From: Plantago major
Taxonomy: Eukaryota > Streptophyta > Magnoliopsida > Lamiales > Plantaginaceae
Length of the DNA: 64,000 nucleotides
Direction: 5' to 3'
Assembly: GCA_026545765.1 (NCBI GenBank)
Contig: CM048842.1
Coordinates: 47,749,431 to 47,813,430 of the forward strand
The notes beneath the pieces are model-generated. The model ran no database searches. It saw only the letters and a list, made by a program, of their open reading frames with translations, and was not told the origin of the DNA. Positions 25,838-38,526 of the stretch are shown here, in pieces. The stretch's first letter is position 1. Every line of letters begins with the position of its first letter. The position numbers and the translations under genes are program-made.

Positions 25838-28800
25838 TTTTTTTTTTTTTTTTGCAAGTAGTTAAAATATATTGAAGCCCAATAGGAGTACATATCTCAG
25901 AGGGACATACCCCAATAGAAGTACAAGAGAAATCAAGTAAAAACCACTCAACACCACACCAAAAGTCTAAACAGTAGGACTTGAAACTAGCAAACGGACT
26001 CAAACTTAATCTCCCGGGACATACCCATTCAATATAAGCCATCTGACCATACAAAAACTACACAGACCATTCAGTAAGTAGAAATTACAAGCCAATGAAT
26101 TTGTACAAACTAGTCTGTTCAGGAAAAGCCTCTGATACAACATGGGCGAGATGCGCACACCCCGTATCACCTTGACTCTCGTAAACTGTGATCAAGGCCC
26201 CAACTATCACAGCAATAGCAGGGAAAATCCCATGGTAGTAGCTTAGTATGTGCCCTTAACTCCCTGGGCTCCAACCCCAACCAACACCTACTCCAAGATA
26301 CAAGCAACCAAACACAGCAAACCAGGCAAAGATCAGTAGAACTACTAGCCAAAGCACACCTGAAACCACAAATTCACTTGGGCACCAAAAAGAATATCAA
26401 CACAGTCAACACAGCCCAAAAACAAAATAACTCAAATCCTCATTAGCCTTTCTATAGAGCCTTTAATTAACCTATTATAAGGAGCTTTACAATACAGCCT
26501 TAGTAAGGAAATAAGAACCTGAGCCACCTGTGTCCCAGCAATAGTACTTTGCAGCAGAACATTCTGAAAACATTGTTGGTTCCTTGCTTGCCAGATAGCA
26601 TCCAAAACACAACCAAAACCTGCAGCTCTAACCTTAAAGACAAGAGAGTTCTGACAAGTACTATTAGTGAAAAAAGAGATCTAATGATCCAAAGAAGTAC
26701 CTATGAACCTAACACCTGAAGCCCCCATTATCTTATCAATCAGATGGACAACAAAAAGACAAACACAGAAGAGATGATCATGATTTTCAGGAACAGAAGT
26801 ACACAAACCACACATTCTATCAGTAATCAAACCAAATCTTACTAATCTATCTGTAGTAGGAAGTCTACTTAACACCACAAGCCAATACAAGAAAGAAATT
26901 CTGGGAGTTGTTATGGGATTCCATACCTGAGAACACCAAAGAACATGAGCAGCAACATGTACTAAGCACTCATAAATCAGCTGAGTAATCTTTGGGCCAG
27001 GTAAATCAGGTAGATAATGGTCAAATCCTGGCATCTTTCTCACCATCAAATCTCTCATATGGAGGAGAGATTTCCACCAAACTGAATCAGTCTGCCTACA
27101 GGTTACTTGCATAATCCCCACCTGCCTCAATTTATAAGCTTTGATCCAATCAGTCCACACAGTGTCCCTCCTATTAGTACTCACTAATCTTACCACCATC
27201 AGGCCAAAAATACTTTTATTCCACCACAGCACTTCCTTAATTTGTAGACCACCACTCTCAAAGTTCTGGCACACCTTACTCCAAGCTACCAAAGATTTTC
27301 TACTATTAAGACTCCCAGACCACAAGTAACTCCTACAGATCCCCTCCACTCTTCTAGCTACACCAACTGGGATTGGAAACACATAGCTCCAGAATCTTTG
27401 AATACTCAGCAGAACATACTTAACCAACTGTAATCTTCCAGCATAGATTCTATGTTTGGCACTCCAGCTTTGAATCCTGTCAGTCATCCTATTAATCAGA
27501 TTTTCATAATCAGAGTTCTTCAGCCTCCTGGGACTCAAAGGGACTCCCAGGTGTCTCACAGGAAAGACCCCTGCAGGGAAATCCCAAATCCCCATCAGCT
27601 CCCTAGTATCATCTCTTCTCACTCCTGCTAAGAAAATAGAACTCTTCCTTTGGTTTATCTCCAGTCCAGACACATCAGAGAACTTATCCATCACAAGTTT
27701 AAGAGCAGTCAAGGAACTCACATCCCCGCTACAAAAAAATAACAACAACAACAAATAACAAATGTGTCAACTTTATCCTACTGCACTGGGGATGAAACAT
27801 AAAGCCACTACCCTCAGAAAACAAATCATGTTTTAACAATCTAGCCAAATACTCCATGCACTAGATAAACAAATAGGGAGAAAGAGGGTCACCCTGCCTT
27901 AACCCTTGTTTACCAGCCATATTCCCTTCCAATACACCATTAACATAAAAAGAGAAACTAGCAGTTTGAACACAGGTCATCACTAAATGAACAAACCAAG
28001 TATCAAACCCTAGACCTTTCATCACATGAGACAAGAAGGACCAATTAATAGAATCATAGGCTTTCTTAAGATCAATATTCAAGAAACATCTAGGAGACAC
28101 CTTAGATCTACCATACATCCTAACCAACTCTTGAGCCACAAAAATATTCTGAAATAAGTCTCTACCACTAACAAAAGCATTTTGGCAAGGATCAATCAAA
28201 TTAGGAAAAATATTTTTCAGTCTATTAGCCAACACTCTAGTTAGAATCTTGTAAATCACATTACAACAGGAAATAGGTCTAAAATCAGAATTGGAAGAAG
28301 CATTCACACAATTAGGTAATAAACTAATAGAAGTAGCATTTATTTGAGTGAGAATCTTCCCTGAACTCTGAAACTCCTTGACAACAGCACACACCAAGTC
28401 TCCTATGACTGCCCAGCTTTTCTTGTAAAAACAGGCATTCATGCCATTAGGGCCAGGACTCTTCACATCAGACATACAGAAAATAGCCCTTCTCACCTCA
28501 TCATTAGTAATACCAGCTTTAAGAACCCCATTCATCCCATCAGTTACTTTAGGACCCAACTCAACATCCTCAATAGGTTTTTCAGTCCCAAAAAGTGATC
28601 TATAGAACTTGAGAATGTGATCAACAATATCCTCTCTTTTGGTCAACACAGTCCCATCATCAGCCTTCAACATATGAATCCTGTTCTGCTTCATTCTTCC
28701 CTTCATACTATTAAAGAAAAGCCTACTACAAGAATCCCCATCCTCTAGCCACTCCAGTTTAGCCTGCTGCTGCAGTTGGCCAGTCCACAACTTATGTAAA

Positions 28801-29710
28801 TTAGCATACTCCACTTTAGCTTGGGAAATAACAGGAACCAGGCCTATATTCTCAGGGTCAGACAACAACAGAGTCTGCGCCTCATTTAACTCCTTCAATT
28901 TATCATCCACTCTCTTCTCCAGATGTTGATACTTCCTCACATTTAGATTTTTAAACTCAATCTTCAAAGCCTTCAATTTAGTCACAAGCTGGAACATATA
29001 ACATCCATGAACTGTATACCCCCAAACCCTAGTAACAATAGGTAAGAAGCTTTCATCCTGAGCCCAGATATTCTTGAATCTAAAAGGAATACCCCTCACC
29101 TTTTCTTCCTGAAACACTTTAGTAATGCCCTAGGCATGATCTGAAACCCCAGGAGGATAAAAATGAACTAGGGAATCCTTATTCATATTGAGCCACAACT
29201 GATTAACTAGAACTCTATCTAGTTTGCAAAACACATGAGAGTTGGTCCAAGTATACACTGGACCAAAATAGCTATGATCCAGCACCTCACAATTTAGCAT
29301 AGCTTCCATCAACTCAGACCCCACAGTACCAACCTTTCCAGACTTACACCACTTCTCAGTACTATCTTTCACCACATTCATATCCCCAGCTATCATCCAG
29401 GGCCAAGTCATTGTAGTACTAAAACCAGCCAAATCCTTCCATAGACAAACCCTCTGATTTTTACCAGATTAAGAGCATAAACAATAATTATGACCCCACT
29501 CCACTGCAAATCTTTCATCTGAACAAGACAATGCATATACTGCTCATGTTTATGCAAAACAGACACATTTACTCTACTACTGTCCCAAACAAGCAAAATT
29601 CTACAATTTTTACTAAGACCAACATTACTATCTACTAGCCACTGATTTTCCAACTTAGTCTTCAAAATATCAAACTTATCCTGCTTCAATCTAATCTAAG
29701 CAAAATTCTA
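25838..29710 (-). mobile_element. 5'-truncated L1-type LINE
   Basis: A T run at 25838-25853 is the poly(A) tail seen on the other strand, so the element runs on the minus strand. Its insertion duplicated CAATTTTGC (25829-25837 and 29711-29719), a 9-bp target duplication that places it inside the Athila 5' LTR. It lacks ORF1 and the start of ORF2: the 5' end lies within the endonuclease domain, as usual for incomplete reverse transcription. About 840 bases of 3' noncoding sequence follow the ORF2 remains. Confidence 0.92.
26681..29689 (-). pseudogene. LINE ORF2 remains (endonuclease, reverse transcriptase, zf-RVT)
   Basis: The minus strand encodes the C-terminal part of an APE-type endonuclease (WPWMIAGDMNVV, TWTNSHVFCKLDRVLV) near 29130-29690. 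The reverse transcriptase follows (FRPISCCNVIYKILTRVLAN, FLNIDLKKAYDSINWSF, GLRQGDPLSPYLF) at 27861-29117. The C-terminal region at 26681-27754 has KSSIFLAGV and a zf-RVT-like CGLC...H segment. The frame is broken within the endonuclease (about 29430), by a stop after SDHA (near 29130) and by a stop after PLSPYLFI (27861). The catalytic FADD motif is replaced by a GTT expansion (VVVV) near 27740-27760. The enzyme is dead. No RNase H domain is seen. Confidence 0.88.
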
Positions 29711-31123
29711 CAATTTTGCGTGTTTTATGTAGGTCATGATCGCGTTATTGAGGATTTGCACAATTTCAAGCACCAAAACAACATAATTGTGCCAAATCGG
29801 GACAAGGAAGCGAATATGCCAGATTGAACGTTGCACGAAGTTCGAGGAGTCAAAATATGTCATGTGACTAGCCAGTGCGAAGATAATTGAAGATGCTACA
29901 ACTTTGAAGAAGACAACTTTTCGAGGAAACAAAGTTACGAAGCCCGAAATTGAAGAACAGAAGAAACAGATTCGAACCTAAGGACATCACACTCTGCGGT
30001 CGCCTGTGGACCGCAGTGCACCGACTGTTGGCTTCTGGTCCGTTCTTCTGACCTGTCAAGCTAAGGCCCGTCTTCCTAAACCTTCCTTATACACCAATGG
30101 CGGTTTGAGCTCGAGATTTCACCTATAAATAAGACCTCAGGGCTCTCAGAAACAACAAAAGCTCACAAGGCATCTCTCCTGAGAGAGAACCAGTCCTCAA
30201 GGAAGTTAAACCCCAAAAGCATCTCTCCTGAGAGAGAACCAGCCCTCGGGGAAGGGAAACCCCAAAACCCTAGCCGTCAACAAGCAACCAAGGAAGACAT
30301 CAAGATTGATCAAGCAAGGAGGAATCGAAGAGGAGAAGTAGAGGGTCGACACTTGCCATCTTCTTACGGTTTAGTTGTTTCAAACATGATTTCAATTCAG
30401 TTTTCTGTTTCTTTACTTTCAGTTATGTCAAACTAATTTACCTGTGTAAGGGTTAGCCAGGATCTTTGACTATTTGGTTTATATATGATGGAATAGTTTT
30501 AGCATCAATGTTGGTTATGCGATTGTTGTTTGTATCTGTGTTGTTTGAGAAAGATGCTTGTTTGTTTATGTTTTCGCGAGACATGAATATTCATTGCATT
30601 AGATTAGGAGGTATCAGCTGTGTCTATAGGTTGATATTCTGCCTGAGGTATGAAGTTGAGCTAACCGGTGATGTGACTTTGAGCTAGACGATAGTCTACA
30701 TAGGGTATCTTTGCTGACTGCGCCTTGGTATTTGATATGTGACCTGTGTGACTCTTCAGCCGTAACTATCGCTATCTATTATTCCTTATATAAACCATTT
30801 ATCAAAGTGAAGGTTAACGTTTACATACTTTTCTCTATAAGTTCTTAGTTCGTCAAATCTTATTAAAATTACTTTTCTTAATTACGTGTTTATTTTACTT
30901 ATTCAAAAATCCAAAAATATGTTATTTACTTTTTATTGAAAATCAACCATTTAATATTCTATTTCAATCGAGCATTATTCCCAAGAGAACGACATCTCGA
31001 GTTAACTTACCGCTATAAACTGTGTTAGTGAGCTTTGGCAATTATAAATTTAATCTTTTGATTGTATCTGGGGATTACAGTCTCTACAACGAAATCAAGA
31101 TTTCCGAATACACATCAGAAATT

Positions 31124-31138
31124 TGGCGCCGCTGCCGG
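31124..31138 (+). promoter_or_regulatory. Primer-binding site of the Athila element
   Basis: TGGCGCCGCTGCCGG lies six bases after the LTR end. It resembles the tRNA-Asp-type TGGCGCCGTTGCCGG site typical of Athila and Tat elements. Confidence 0.75.
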
Positions 31139-31224
31139 TGAATAATTAGTAGATTCCCTATGTAGAACTTATTTGGTTATTTTCGTCCAGTAACTACTTT
31201 TGTTTCACAGGAGAACTCAAGATA

Positions 31225-32660
31225 GAAGAAGAAGATGAAAGAACTATCAGGGAGATCAGTATGCTGAAACTAAGAAGGAGTGGAATTCGGATCCAGCCGC
31301 ATGTAAGGGAGTACAAATTTGATCTAACTCTGATTAGCGCATTACCAAAGTTCGGAGGCAAAGAAGGAGATAATGAATGAGAGTTCATGTATGCATTCGA
31401 GTTTATTGTCGAGCAGTTTCCGATGAAGGGGTTAACCGATGGTGAGCTGAAATTCTGGTTCTTCATCAAGACACTAGAGGGAGCATTAAAACGATGGATA
31501 GATTCAATCAAAGAAGAAGTCAGCGAATGGGAAGAGCCGAGGAGTATGTTTTTGAAGAGGTTTCTAGGGCTTGTAAGGATTATGAGAGAAAGGAAGATGA
31601 TATCCAACTTCGTTCAGAGATAGAAGGAATCTTTTCATGATGCATGAGAGAGGTTTGAGGAGATGCAGTACAACTGCCCCAACATCAGTTTACTTCACGA
31701 CAGCTCTGTGAGTTTTTCTACTTAGGAGTTAGAGAGGAGTTCAGAGACCTTATAGACGTAGCTCTAAAGGGATCATTTATGGGGAGTTCTGCTAAGCAAG
31801 TACTGGAAGCTTGCACAAGTGTTGCTAAGAATTCAAGGTACAGGAGTGAGCAGCTGAAGGAGAATGAGATCTTCAACAAGATGGAGGCCATAGAAGAAGT
31901 AAGGACAATAGCCGCAATTGAGGAAGAAGCACAATGGGCTATGGGACAGAGCGTAGGAACTCCTGAGTACTTGGATAAGAGAAGCATATCAAAGGAAGTA
32001 AGCCAGGAAGTGCCAGAAGGGAAACCTATTGAGTTGAGTGTCGAAGGAAAAGGATGAAGTTTCCAAGATCAGCAACGAACAAGTGGTCGACAACATTGTA
32101 ACTGCTAAAAAGGGTTTGGAAGAGGAGATCAAGACCCTTAAGGAACATCATAACCTGAGAGGAAAGGTAGTGCTGGAGGAACTGGAAAATGGAAGCGAGG
32201 AAACCCACTACCTGGTGAAGCTGTTCACGGAGAATGTCGCATCAGCTAAGGAAGCAATAGAAAGGTTAAATGGTGAAGTCGATGCAGTCAAGGACGATCT
32301 GGTCGAAATGAAGTATGCAGTTAGGAAACTGGATGAAAAGGTGGAAGAAGTCAAGGAGCAGCAAGTGGAGAGAATTGGGGCTATCACTACTAGGAGCGGG
32401 ATAACAACCCCAGATTCTATTCCTAGAAGTGAGGAAAGAGCCAAAAAGAAGAAGGATGCGGAGATAGTGGATGTAGAAGAAGAAGGCGGAGAAGGTGAGA
32501 GTGGGAAGTCTGAGAAATAAGCCAAGGAGAAGAAGAAAGAGGAAGAAAGGTTAGCAGCCAGGAGAGGAAGATATGATGACGACCTGATGGAAAGGGATAT
32601 TTCCGAGCAGAAGATGGAGGAATAGTTCGCCTAAAAGACTTACCTTTTCCAGGAAGGCTC
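31225..32660 (+). pseudogene. gag remains of the Athila element
   Basis: A capsid-like segment is seen near 31380-31620, with FWFFIKTLEGALKRWID and REEFRDL-type sequence further on. It is followed by a Glu/Lys-rich coiled-coil region near 32040-32400 (EMKYAVRKLDEKVEEVKEQQ) and the linker VERIGAITTRSG, a phrase common before the protease in Athila elements. Gag would form the particle. The frame is broken in several places. Confidence 0.75.
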
Positions 32661-32669
32661 ACAAATGGT

Positions 32670-35600
32670 GTGAAGAAGGCTGCGAAGATGAAGGCTAAAG
32701 GAAACCTGGAGAACCAATCTATTCTAGTACCGGTGCCCGATCTATTTACTTTATACCCATCCGACTACATGGCAACTATCAGGGACTTCCATAACCGGAA
32801 GACAGCCTACGTTGGAGTGGCATGGAGAGAAGGATCAGATATCATCAGCAGAGGAATAGGAGATCCAGGACAGTTCAGCATGACGATTGGTGTGAAGGGT
32901 AAAAAGGTAAATTGCATGATTGACCTTGGAGCCAGCGTAAATCTTATGTCATATGCTAAAGCAAGGGAGCTGGGGATTGAAGATGAGATAGAACCATGTA
33001 GAACTAGTGTCCAGCTAGCTGACAACTCGACAAAGAAATGTGCTGGGGAAATCAGAGGTTTACCTGTGGAGATCGGAGGTATAAGGTCCAGGCTAGACTT
33101 CCTGGTGATGGATAAGGAAGGAAGTGTGATGAGATCTAAAACACTTATTGGACGACCAGCCTGACATCAGATGGAAGCCGTAGTCGACACAGGGGGAGAA
33201 GACCTATTCATTGATCGTGGAAGGGCAAAAGAAGCGTTTCAATTCTAAAGGTGAACTCCTGGAAGAAGGAAAGAGGATAGAAAGAGGATATTGGGAAAGC
33301 GCAGATGATTTCCACCTTGGAGACGAAGTCGAGTTTGGATATCTGATGCCAAATCTGATAGATAAAGATGAAGAAGACTTTGACACAGAACAGTATGAGA
33401 GGCTCGAGCAACTGTATGATGTGGAAACAATGGAGAAACAGGAGAAGGATGAACCACCAGCATTTGGATTGGAGGAGGTGCTACGGTCAAAACCGGAACT
33501 CAAGCCGCTACCAGCAGACTGCAAGTACATTTTCTTATCTGACGACGAGTTCTTTCCTGTCATTATATCTTCATCTTTGACTAAGGATCAAGAAGAGAAG
33601 TTAGTAGAGGTGTTGAAGAAGTATAAGGAAGCAATAGGCTGGGATATAACCGACATCAAGGGGATCAGCCCCGTAAGGTGCATGCATACTATACACTGGA
33701 GGAAGGAGCTAAGCCAGTAAGGCAACCTCAGAGGAGATAGAATCCAGTGGTAATGGAAGTGGTGAAGAAGGAGATCCATAAGCTTCTGAATAACGGACTG
33801 ATCTACCCTATTGAAAGTAGCAATTGGGTGAGTCCGATACACGTGGTTCCTAAGAAGTCAGGAATAATGGTAAAGGACAATATCGGAACTAGGATTGCTA
33901 CAGGATGGAGGATGTGTATCGACTATAGGAGATTGAATGCAGCTACAAGGAAGGACCACTTCCCCCTACCTTTTATAGATCAGATGCTGGAAAATCTGAC
34001 AGGGCATGCGTATTACTGTTTCTTGGACAGGCTATCTGAATTTTTCCAAATCCCCATCGCACCTGAAGACCAGGAGAAGACTACTTTTACCTGCTCTTTT
34101 GGAACGTTTTCTTATAGAAGGATGCCGTTTGGATTATGCAACGCACCCGCTACCTTCCAGAGATGCATGTTGTCTATATTTAGCGACATGGTGGGGAAGT
34201 TCATAGAAGTGTTCATGGATGACTTCTCAGTGTTTGGAAACTCTTTCGAAGACTATCTTTAGAAGTTGTCACTGGTTCTGGAAAGATGCATTGAGTGCAA
34301 TCTGACTCTGAGCTGGGAGAAGAGTACTTTTTGATGAGTCAGTTTTATACCCTCTCATTTGGTCTTTTTTATCGTCTTTTTGTCATCCTTGAGTGTAGTT
34401 TTAGTAGTTTTCCTAGAGTCTTTTTACTTGTTTTGTTCTTTGTGTGTTTTGTAGATATTTGGCTAAACCGCGCTGATTGAAGGCAAAATGGTGTATTTTA
34501 TATGCATCTACAAGATTTGGAGTTCCAATGCCTCGTATGGATTGCTAGAAGTGGAGCGGGAAGGCCAAAATATCAAGAATCGGAGTCAAAAGGCGTCAAA
34601 GGGGCAAAATGGTCGTTCCAGAAGAACTAGCGACGCCAGTTTGATAACTGACGAAAGCCAGCATCTTCGTGCTTGGCGTATCGCCAAACTGGCGACGCCA
34701 GTTTCCTTTTTGCCGTTTTCTTCTGCGATTTCTTTTCCTAATTCCATTTTTTCTCCTTACGTTATATATTAGATATTCATTCTATTGCGGAGAACAACAC
34801 TTTGCCTTAGAGCAAAACCTAGTTCATAGAAAAGCTCATATTCATATTTTTGACATTGAGACATATCTTGGAGCTTGGTTTTATCCTTGATTGATTTATC
34901 GATATCGAATTCCTGATCATCGTGGTAATTCTCTATTGTTTATCTCTTTACAATTCGTTCTTGTTCTTGTTTGTCGAATTGTATGAGCTTGCATGCGATT
35001 ATCATTATGTTTATGTTTATCATGAGAAATATCTTGAAGTCTTTTATCTTTCAATCTATCATGAGTAACTAAACCACTCCGAACACGGTAGTGATGTGAC
35101 GGTGATTGCGTATTCCCTTCTAGGGTTAGGATTAGTTCATATAGGTTAGGCTCGTTCAAAGATCTTCGTAAAAACCTTTCAATCCAATAAGCTAGTTCAA
35201 AGATTCTCTAAAACATTTTGGTTAAGGATCGTGGATTGACGACCCACGATTACTCTACTTCAAAGATTTTCAAATAACGTTTGGTTGAATTGGATTGAAT
35301 GTTTTAAGTACACCGACCGTGTGACAAGTATGAACGATTTCCCTAGAGCGAATTAGCACCACTCAATCTAACTACTGTGTTCTCTTCTCTCTCATATCTA
35401 AATCAGTTATCTGCTTTTCTATTTTATAGTTATTAGTAGTTAACAACTCAAACAATTCAAACAGTTTATGCAAGTGACTATTTGCTTTCAATTGCTTGGT
35501 AGCTTAATTGTTTCCTTAGTGAACGACTCTGTGGTTAGATTTGTTTATTCTACAACAAATGCTTGCTACTTGTTTCTAAGTATCAATTTGAGCACATCAC

Positions 35601-37540
35601 TTTTATGGTGAAGGAAGGAATAGTGCTGGGACATATTATTTCAAAGGAAGGGATCAAAGTGGACGAAGCGAAGGTGGAGACGATATCGAAGCTACCGCCA
35701 CCAACCAACGTCAAGGAACTTCAATCCTTCTTGGGGCATATCAACTTTCACAGGAGATTTATCAAGGACTTTTCAGTGGAAGCTAAACCTCTCAACAATC
35801 TACTAAGGAAGGACGTCAATTTTGATTTCGACGAGGATTGTATGAAGGCATGGAGCAACCTGAAAGAGAAGCTGGTAACCTCTCCGATTATGACTGCACC
35901 CAACTGGGAGATCCCATTTGAGATAATGTGCGATACATCAGACTTTGCTGTTGGATCTGTATTAGGACAGAAGGTGGACAAGCAATTCAGGGAAATCTAC
36001 TACGCCAGCAAATCTATGAATGACGCGCAGAAGAACTACTAAACAACGGAGAAGGAATTCCTGGCAGTCGTATTCGCCTTAGAAAAGTTCCGGAGTTATA
36101 TTATGGGATATCAGGTTATCATCGACAGTGATCACGCCGCACTGAGACATTTGATAGCGAAGACAGACGCAAAGCCGAGACTCATCCGATAGGTACTTCT
36201 GTTGCAGCAGTTTGACTACAAGATAGTAGACATGCAAGGGAAGGAGAACAGTATCACATATCACCTCTCCAGAATCACCGTGCCTAACGAAGGAGAAGAA
36301 ATTGATGATGATTTTTCTGGGGAACAGGTTTTCAGTGTTGAGAAGTAGCCGTGGTATGCAGATATTGTGAATTTTCTCACAGGTGGAGTGCTGAAGAAGG
36401 ATTGCACACTAACAGAGAAGATTGCTCTAATAACAAAGAGCAAAGGTTTCATCTGGGAGCCACCGCATTTGTTCAAGGAGGGAGGAGATATGGTCTACAG
36501 AAGATGCGTCCCGGAGCACCAGTACGAGAGAATACTGAGGCACTGTCACGAATTTGAGTGTGGAGGGCATTATGGGCCAAGGAAAACCCCCCACAAAGTC
36601 CTTCAGTAAGGATTCTACTGGGAGACGATCTACAAGGACGCAATAACCTTCTGCAAGAATTGTGACAGGTGCCAGAGAACAGGGAGCATCAGCAAAAGGG
36701 ATGAGATGCCTATGACTACCAACCTGGTGGCAGAGATCTGCGACGTCTAGGGCATAGACTTCATGGGGCCATTCCCAAAGTCAGATGGGAATGAGTACAT
36801 ACTGGTTGCAGTCGATTATGTCTCGAAGTGGGTGTAGGCACAAGCCACATGAACAAACGACGCACTGGTGGTGCTGAAGTTTCTCAAGGAGAACATATTT
36901 TCCAGATATGGAACACCGAAGACGATCATCAGCGATGGAGGTACGCATTTCTGCAACAAGCTATTCGCGGACTGTATGCGCAAGTTTCACATTAGGCACA
37001 GGATAACAACTCGATATCATCCGCAAATATCTGGGCAAGTGGAGGTGAGCAACAAACATATCAAGGCTATATTGGAGAGAGTGGTTAAGCCGAGCAGGAA
37101 GGATTGGTCTCATGCCTTGTCGAACGCTCTATGGGCATACCGAACAACATATAAAACAGTGCTGGGAGCAAGTCTATACAGGATTTTATATGGAAAGACA
37201 TGCCACCTACCTTTTGAAGTAGAGCATATGGCATGGTGGGCCATCAAGACTCTAAACTGCGATCTGGATGCAAGCGGGAAGAAGAGATTGCTGGATCTCA
37301 ACGAGCTAATTGAAATCCGGAATCAGGCCTACGCCAACTCGAAGATATACAAGGAGAAGACAAAGGCTTACCATGACAAGCACATCAGGCACAAACAGAT
37401 CGAAGAAGGGCAGGAAGTGTTGCTTTACGACTCTCGTCTGAAGTGGTTCCCAGACAAGTTGAGGAGCAAGTGGAAAGCACCGTACAAAGTCCTCAAGGTA
37501 TATCCGTATGGAAAGATCTAGTTGCTAGACTACAAGATGA
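32670..37540 (+). pseudogene. pol remains of the Athila element (PR-RT-RNH-IN), interrupted by a solo LTR
   Basis: Protease is marked by IDLGASVNLMSYAKARELG near 32915-32975. Reverse transcriptase follows with GWRMCIDYRRLNAATRKDH, RRMPFGLCNAPATFQRCM and the catalytic VFMDDFSVFG near 33890-34240. After the inserted solo LTR (34332-35599) the RT thumb and RNase H continue from 35605 (GHIISKEGIKVDEAKV; IMCDTSDFAVGSVLGQ). Integrase remains are at about 36540-37520, with a zinc finger, an ISDGGTHFCNK core stretch and a C-terminal part ending KVLKVYPYGKI. Broken in many places. Confidence 0.88.
34332..35599 (+). repeat. Solo LTR A, inserted in the Athila RT region
   Basis: The stretch begins TGATGAGTCAG and ends GAGCACATCA, flanked on both sides by CTTTT (34327-34331 and 35600-35604), a perfect 5-bp target duplication. 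No internal coding sequence is present. It is homologous along most of its length to solo LTR B at 41998-43344, sharing for example GCGATTATCATTATGTTTATG-type sequence and CACCGACCGTGTGACAA. Two GC-rich hairpins lie at 34673-34687 and 34686-34704. It is probably from an Athila-like gypsy family different from the host element. Confidence 0.85.
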
Positions 37541-37680
37541 AGGGGATTTTCAAGGTGAACGGGCACAGAGTTAAACCCTACATCTCGGGAGATCCACAAC
37601 ACACCAACCAGACGGAGACGTATAGGTTGGACTTGCCGAAGATCGATGCATAGTCGGGCAACGACTATAAACGAGCGCTT

Positions 37681-37709
37681 GTTGGGAGGCAACCCAACGT
37701 TTTGTAAGT
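37681..37709 (+). promoter_or_regulatory. Conserved hairpin followed by splice-donor-like site
   Basis: GTTGGG and CCCAAC (37681-37686 and 37693-37698) form a perfect 6-bp stem with a 6-base loop; the GGGAGGCAACCC phrase recurs in Athila elements. Five bases on, GTAAGT (37704-37709) is a strong plant splice donor. A candidate acceptor, CCATTTTTAG, ends just before the ATG of the third ORF at 38527. Spliced env-class transcripts are known in the Athila lineage (barley Bagy-2). Confidence 0.5.
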
Positions 37710-37911
37710 ATTTACGCTTATTGCATTTCACGTAGTTTGCATGCACTTCACGTTTTTCAAATTTTTTTCGCACGAATAGGTCATTTGCATTAGTTATCTT
37801 TTCCTTAGAAAGTTTCTTTTTTAAATAAACAAAATAAAAATGAAAAAACGAAAGAAAATATGAAAACGAGAAAAATTTCGAACGAGCAAGAAACCAAAAA
37901 ATAGAACCACC

Positions 37912-37967
37912 ACTGCGGTCCATAGTGGACCGCAGTCAATGCTTCTGTGGTCGCTAGTCGACCGCAG
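37912..37967 (+). repeat. Two GC-rich palindromes in the Athila leader
   Basis: The arms ACTGCGGTCCA and TGGACCGCAGT (37912-37936) form a perfect 11-bp stem with a 3-base loop. A second stem, CTGTGGTCG with CGACCGCAG (37945-37967), has one mismatch. The same stem sequence occurs in the Athila LTR (29994-30016 and, decayed, near 41273). Confidence 0.7.
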
Positions 37968-38526
37968 TAGCTTGATTCTACGAATTATTTTTGCCTTTTT
38001 TAGTTTTTGGAAATTTCCTTTCACTTGTTTCTCGTTTTTTGAAGGTTTTCTACTCAAATTTCCTTCAATTGTCAGCACTCTAAGCTTATTTATATGCATC
38101 TTTACCTTCTCTAAACTCACAAATTCACAAGCACAAAAGCATTGCATTCTAGAATAAGCATCTTACTTACTTTTCTCTCAAGAATTCAAGTTCTCCGGCA
38201 ATTCAAGGTACGATTCTTCAACTCTACTCTTCTCATTACTTATACTCGCATGATTTATGATTATGTATACGTAATGCATGTGTTGATACATACGCATTGA
38301 GCATGGAAGGTCGGAAGTTTGCAATAATGCCAATATGCATGTTTTAATGATTAACTATGCTATGCTAATCTATCATTCTCACCCGTTAGTATGCATGTTT
38401 TAATTTTCTATGATTATATGACTTTTTGAGGTTCTCCAAGCATGCTATTTCCATCCGCCTTGCCTCGATTAGGTTTGGGGGAGATGTGAACTAATCTTTG
38501 AAGTTTTCATCACCATTTTTAGGAAC

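Larger units (their letters stand above)
25756..31117 (+). repeat. 5' LTR of the Athila element, split by a LINE
   Basis: LTR sequence lies at 25756-25837 and resumes at 29720-31117, with the LINE and one target-duplication copy between. The first part matches 40904-40990 and the second matches the two parts of the 3' LTR. It ends CGAATACACATCA just before the primer-binding site. Total LTR length is about 1.48 kb. A GC-rich hairpin with arms CTGCGGTC and GACCGCAG lies at 29994-30016. The exact 5' boundary is uncertain. Confidence 0.8.
37541..38526 (+). other. Leader region between Athila pol and the third ORF
   Basis: The remainder of the pol C-terminal part is followed by noncoding sequence with the GTTGGGAGGCAACCCAAC hairpin, a splice-donor-like site, the two palindromes at 37912-37967, an AT-rich stretch with TTATTTATATG near 38090, and a polypurine-like motif at 38472-38483. 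Confidence 0.55.

Noticed and set aside
34332-35599. Intron in the Athila pol
   Set aside because: The perfect CTTTT target duplication and homology to solo LTR B show that it is an inserted LTR.
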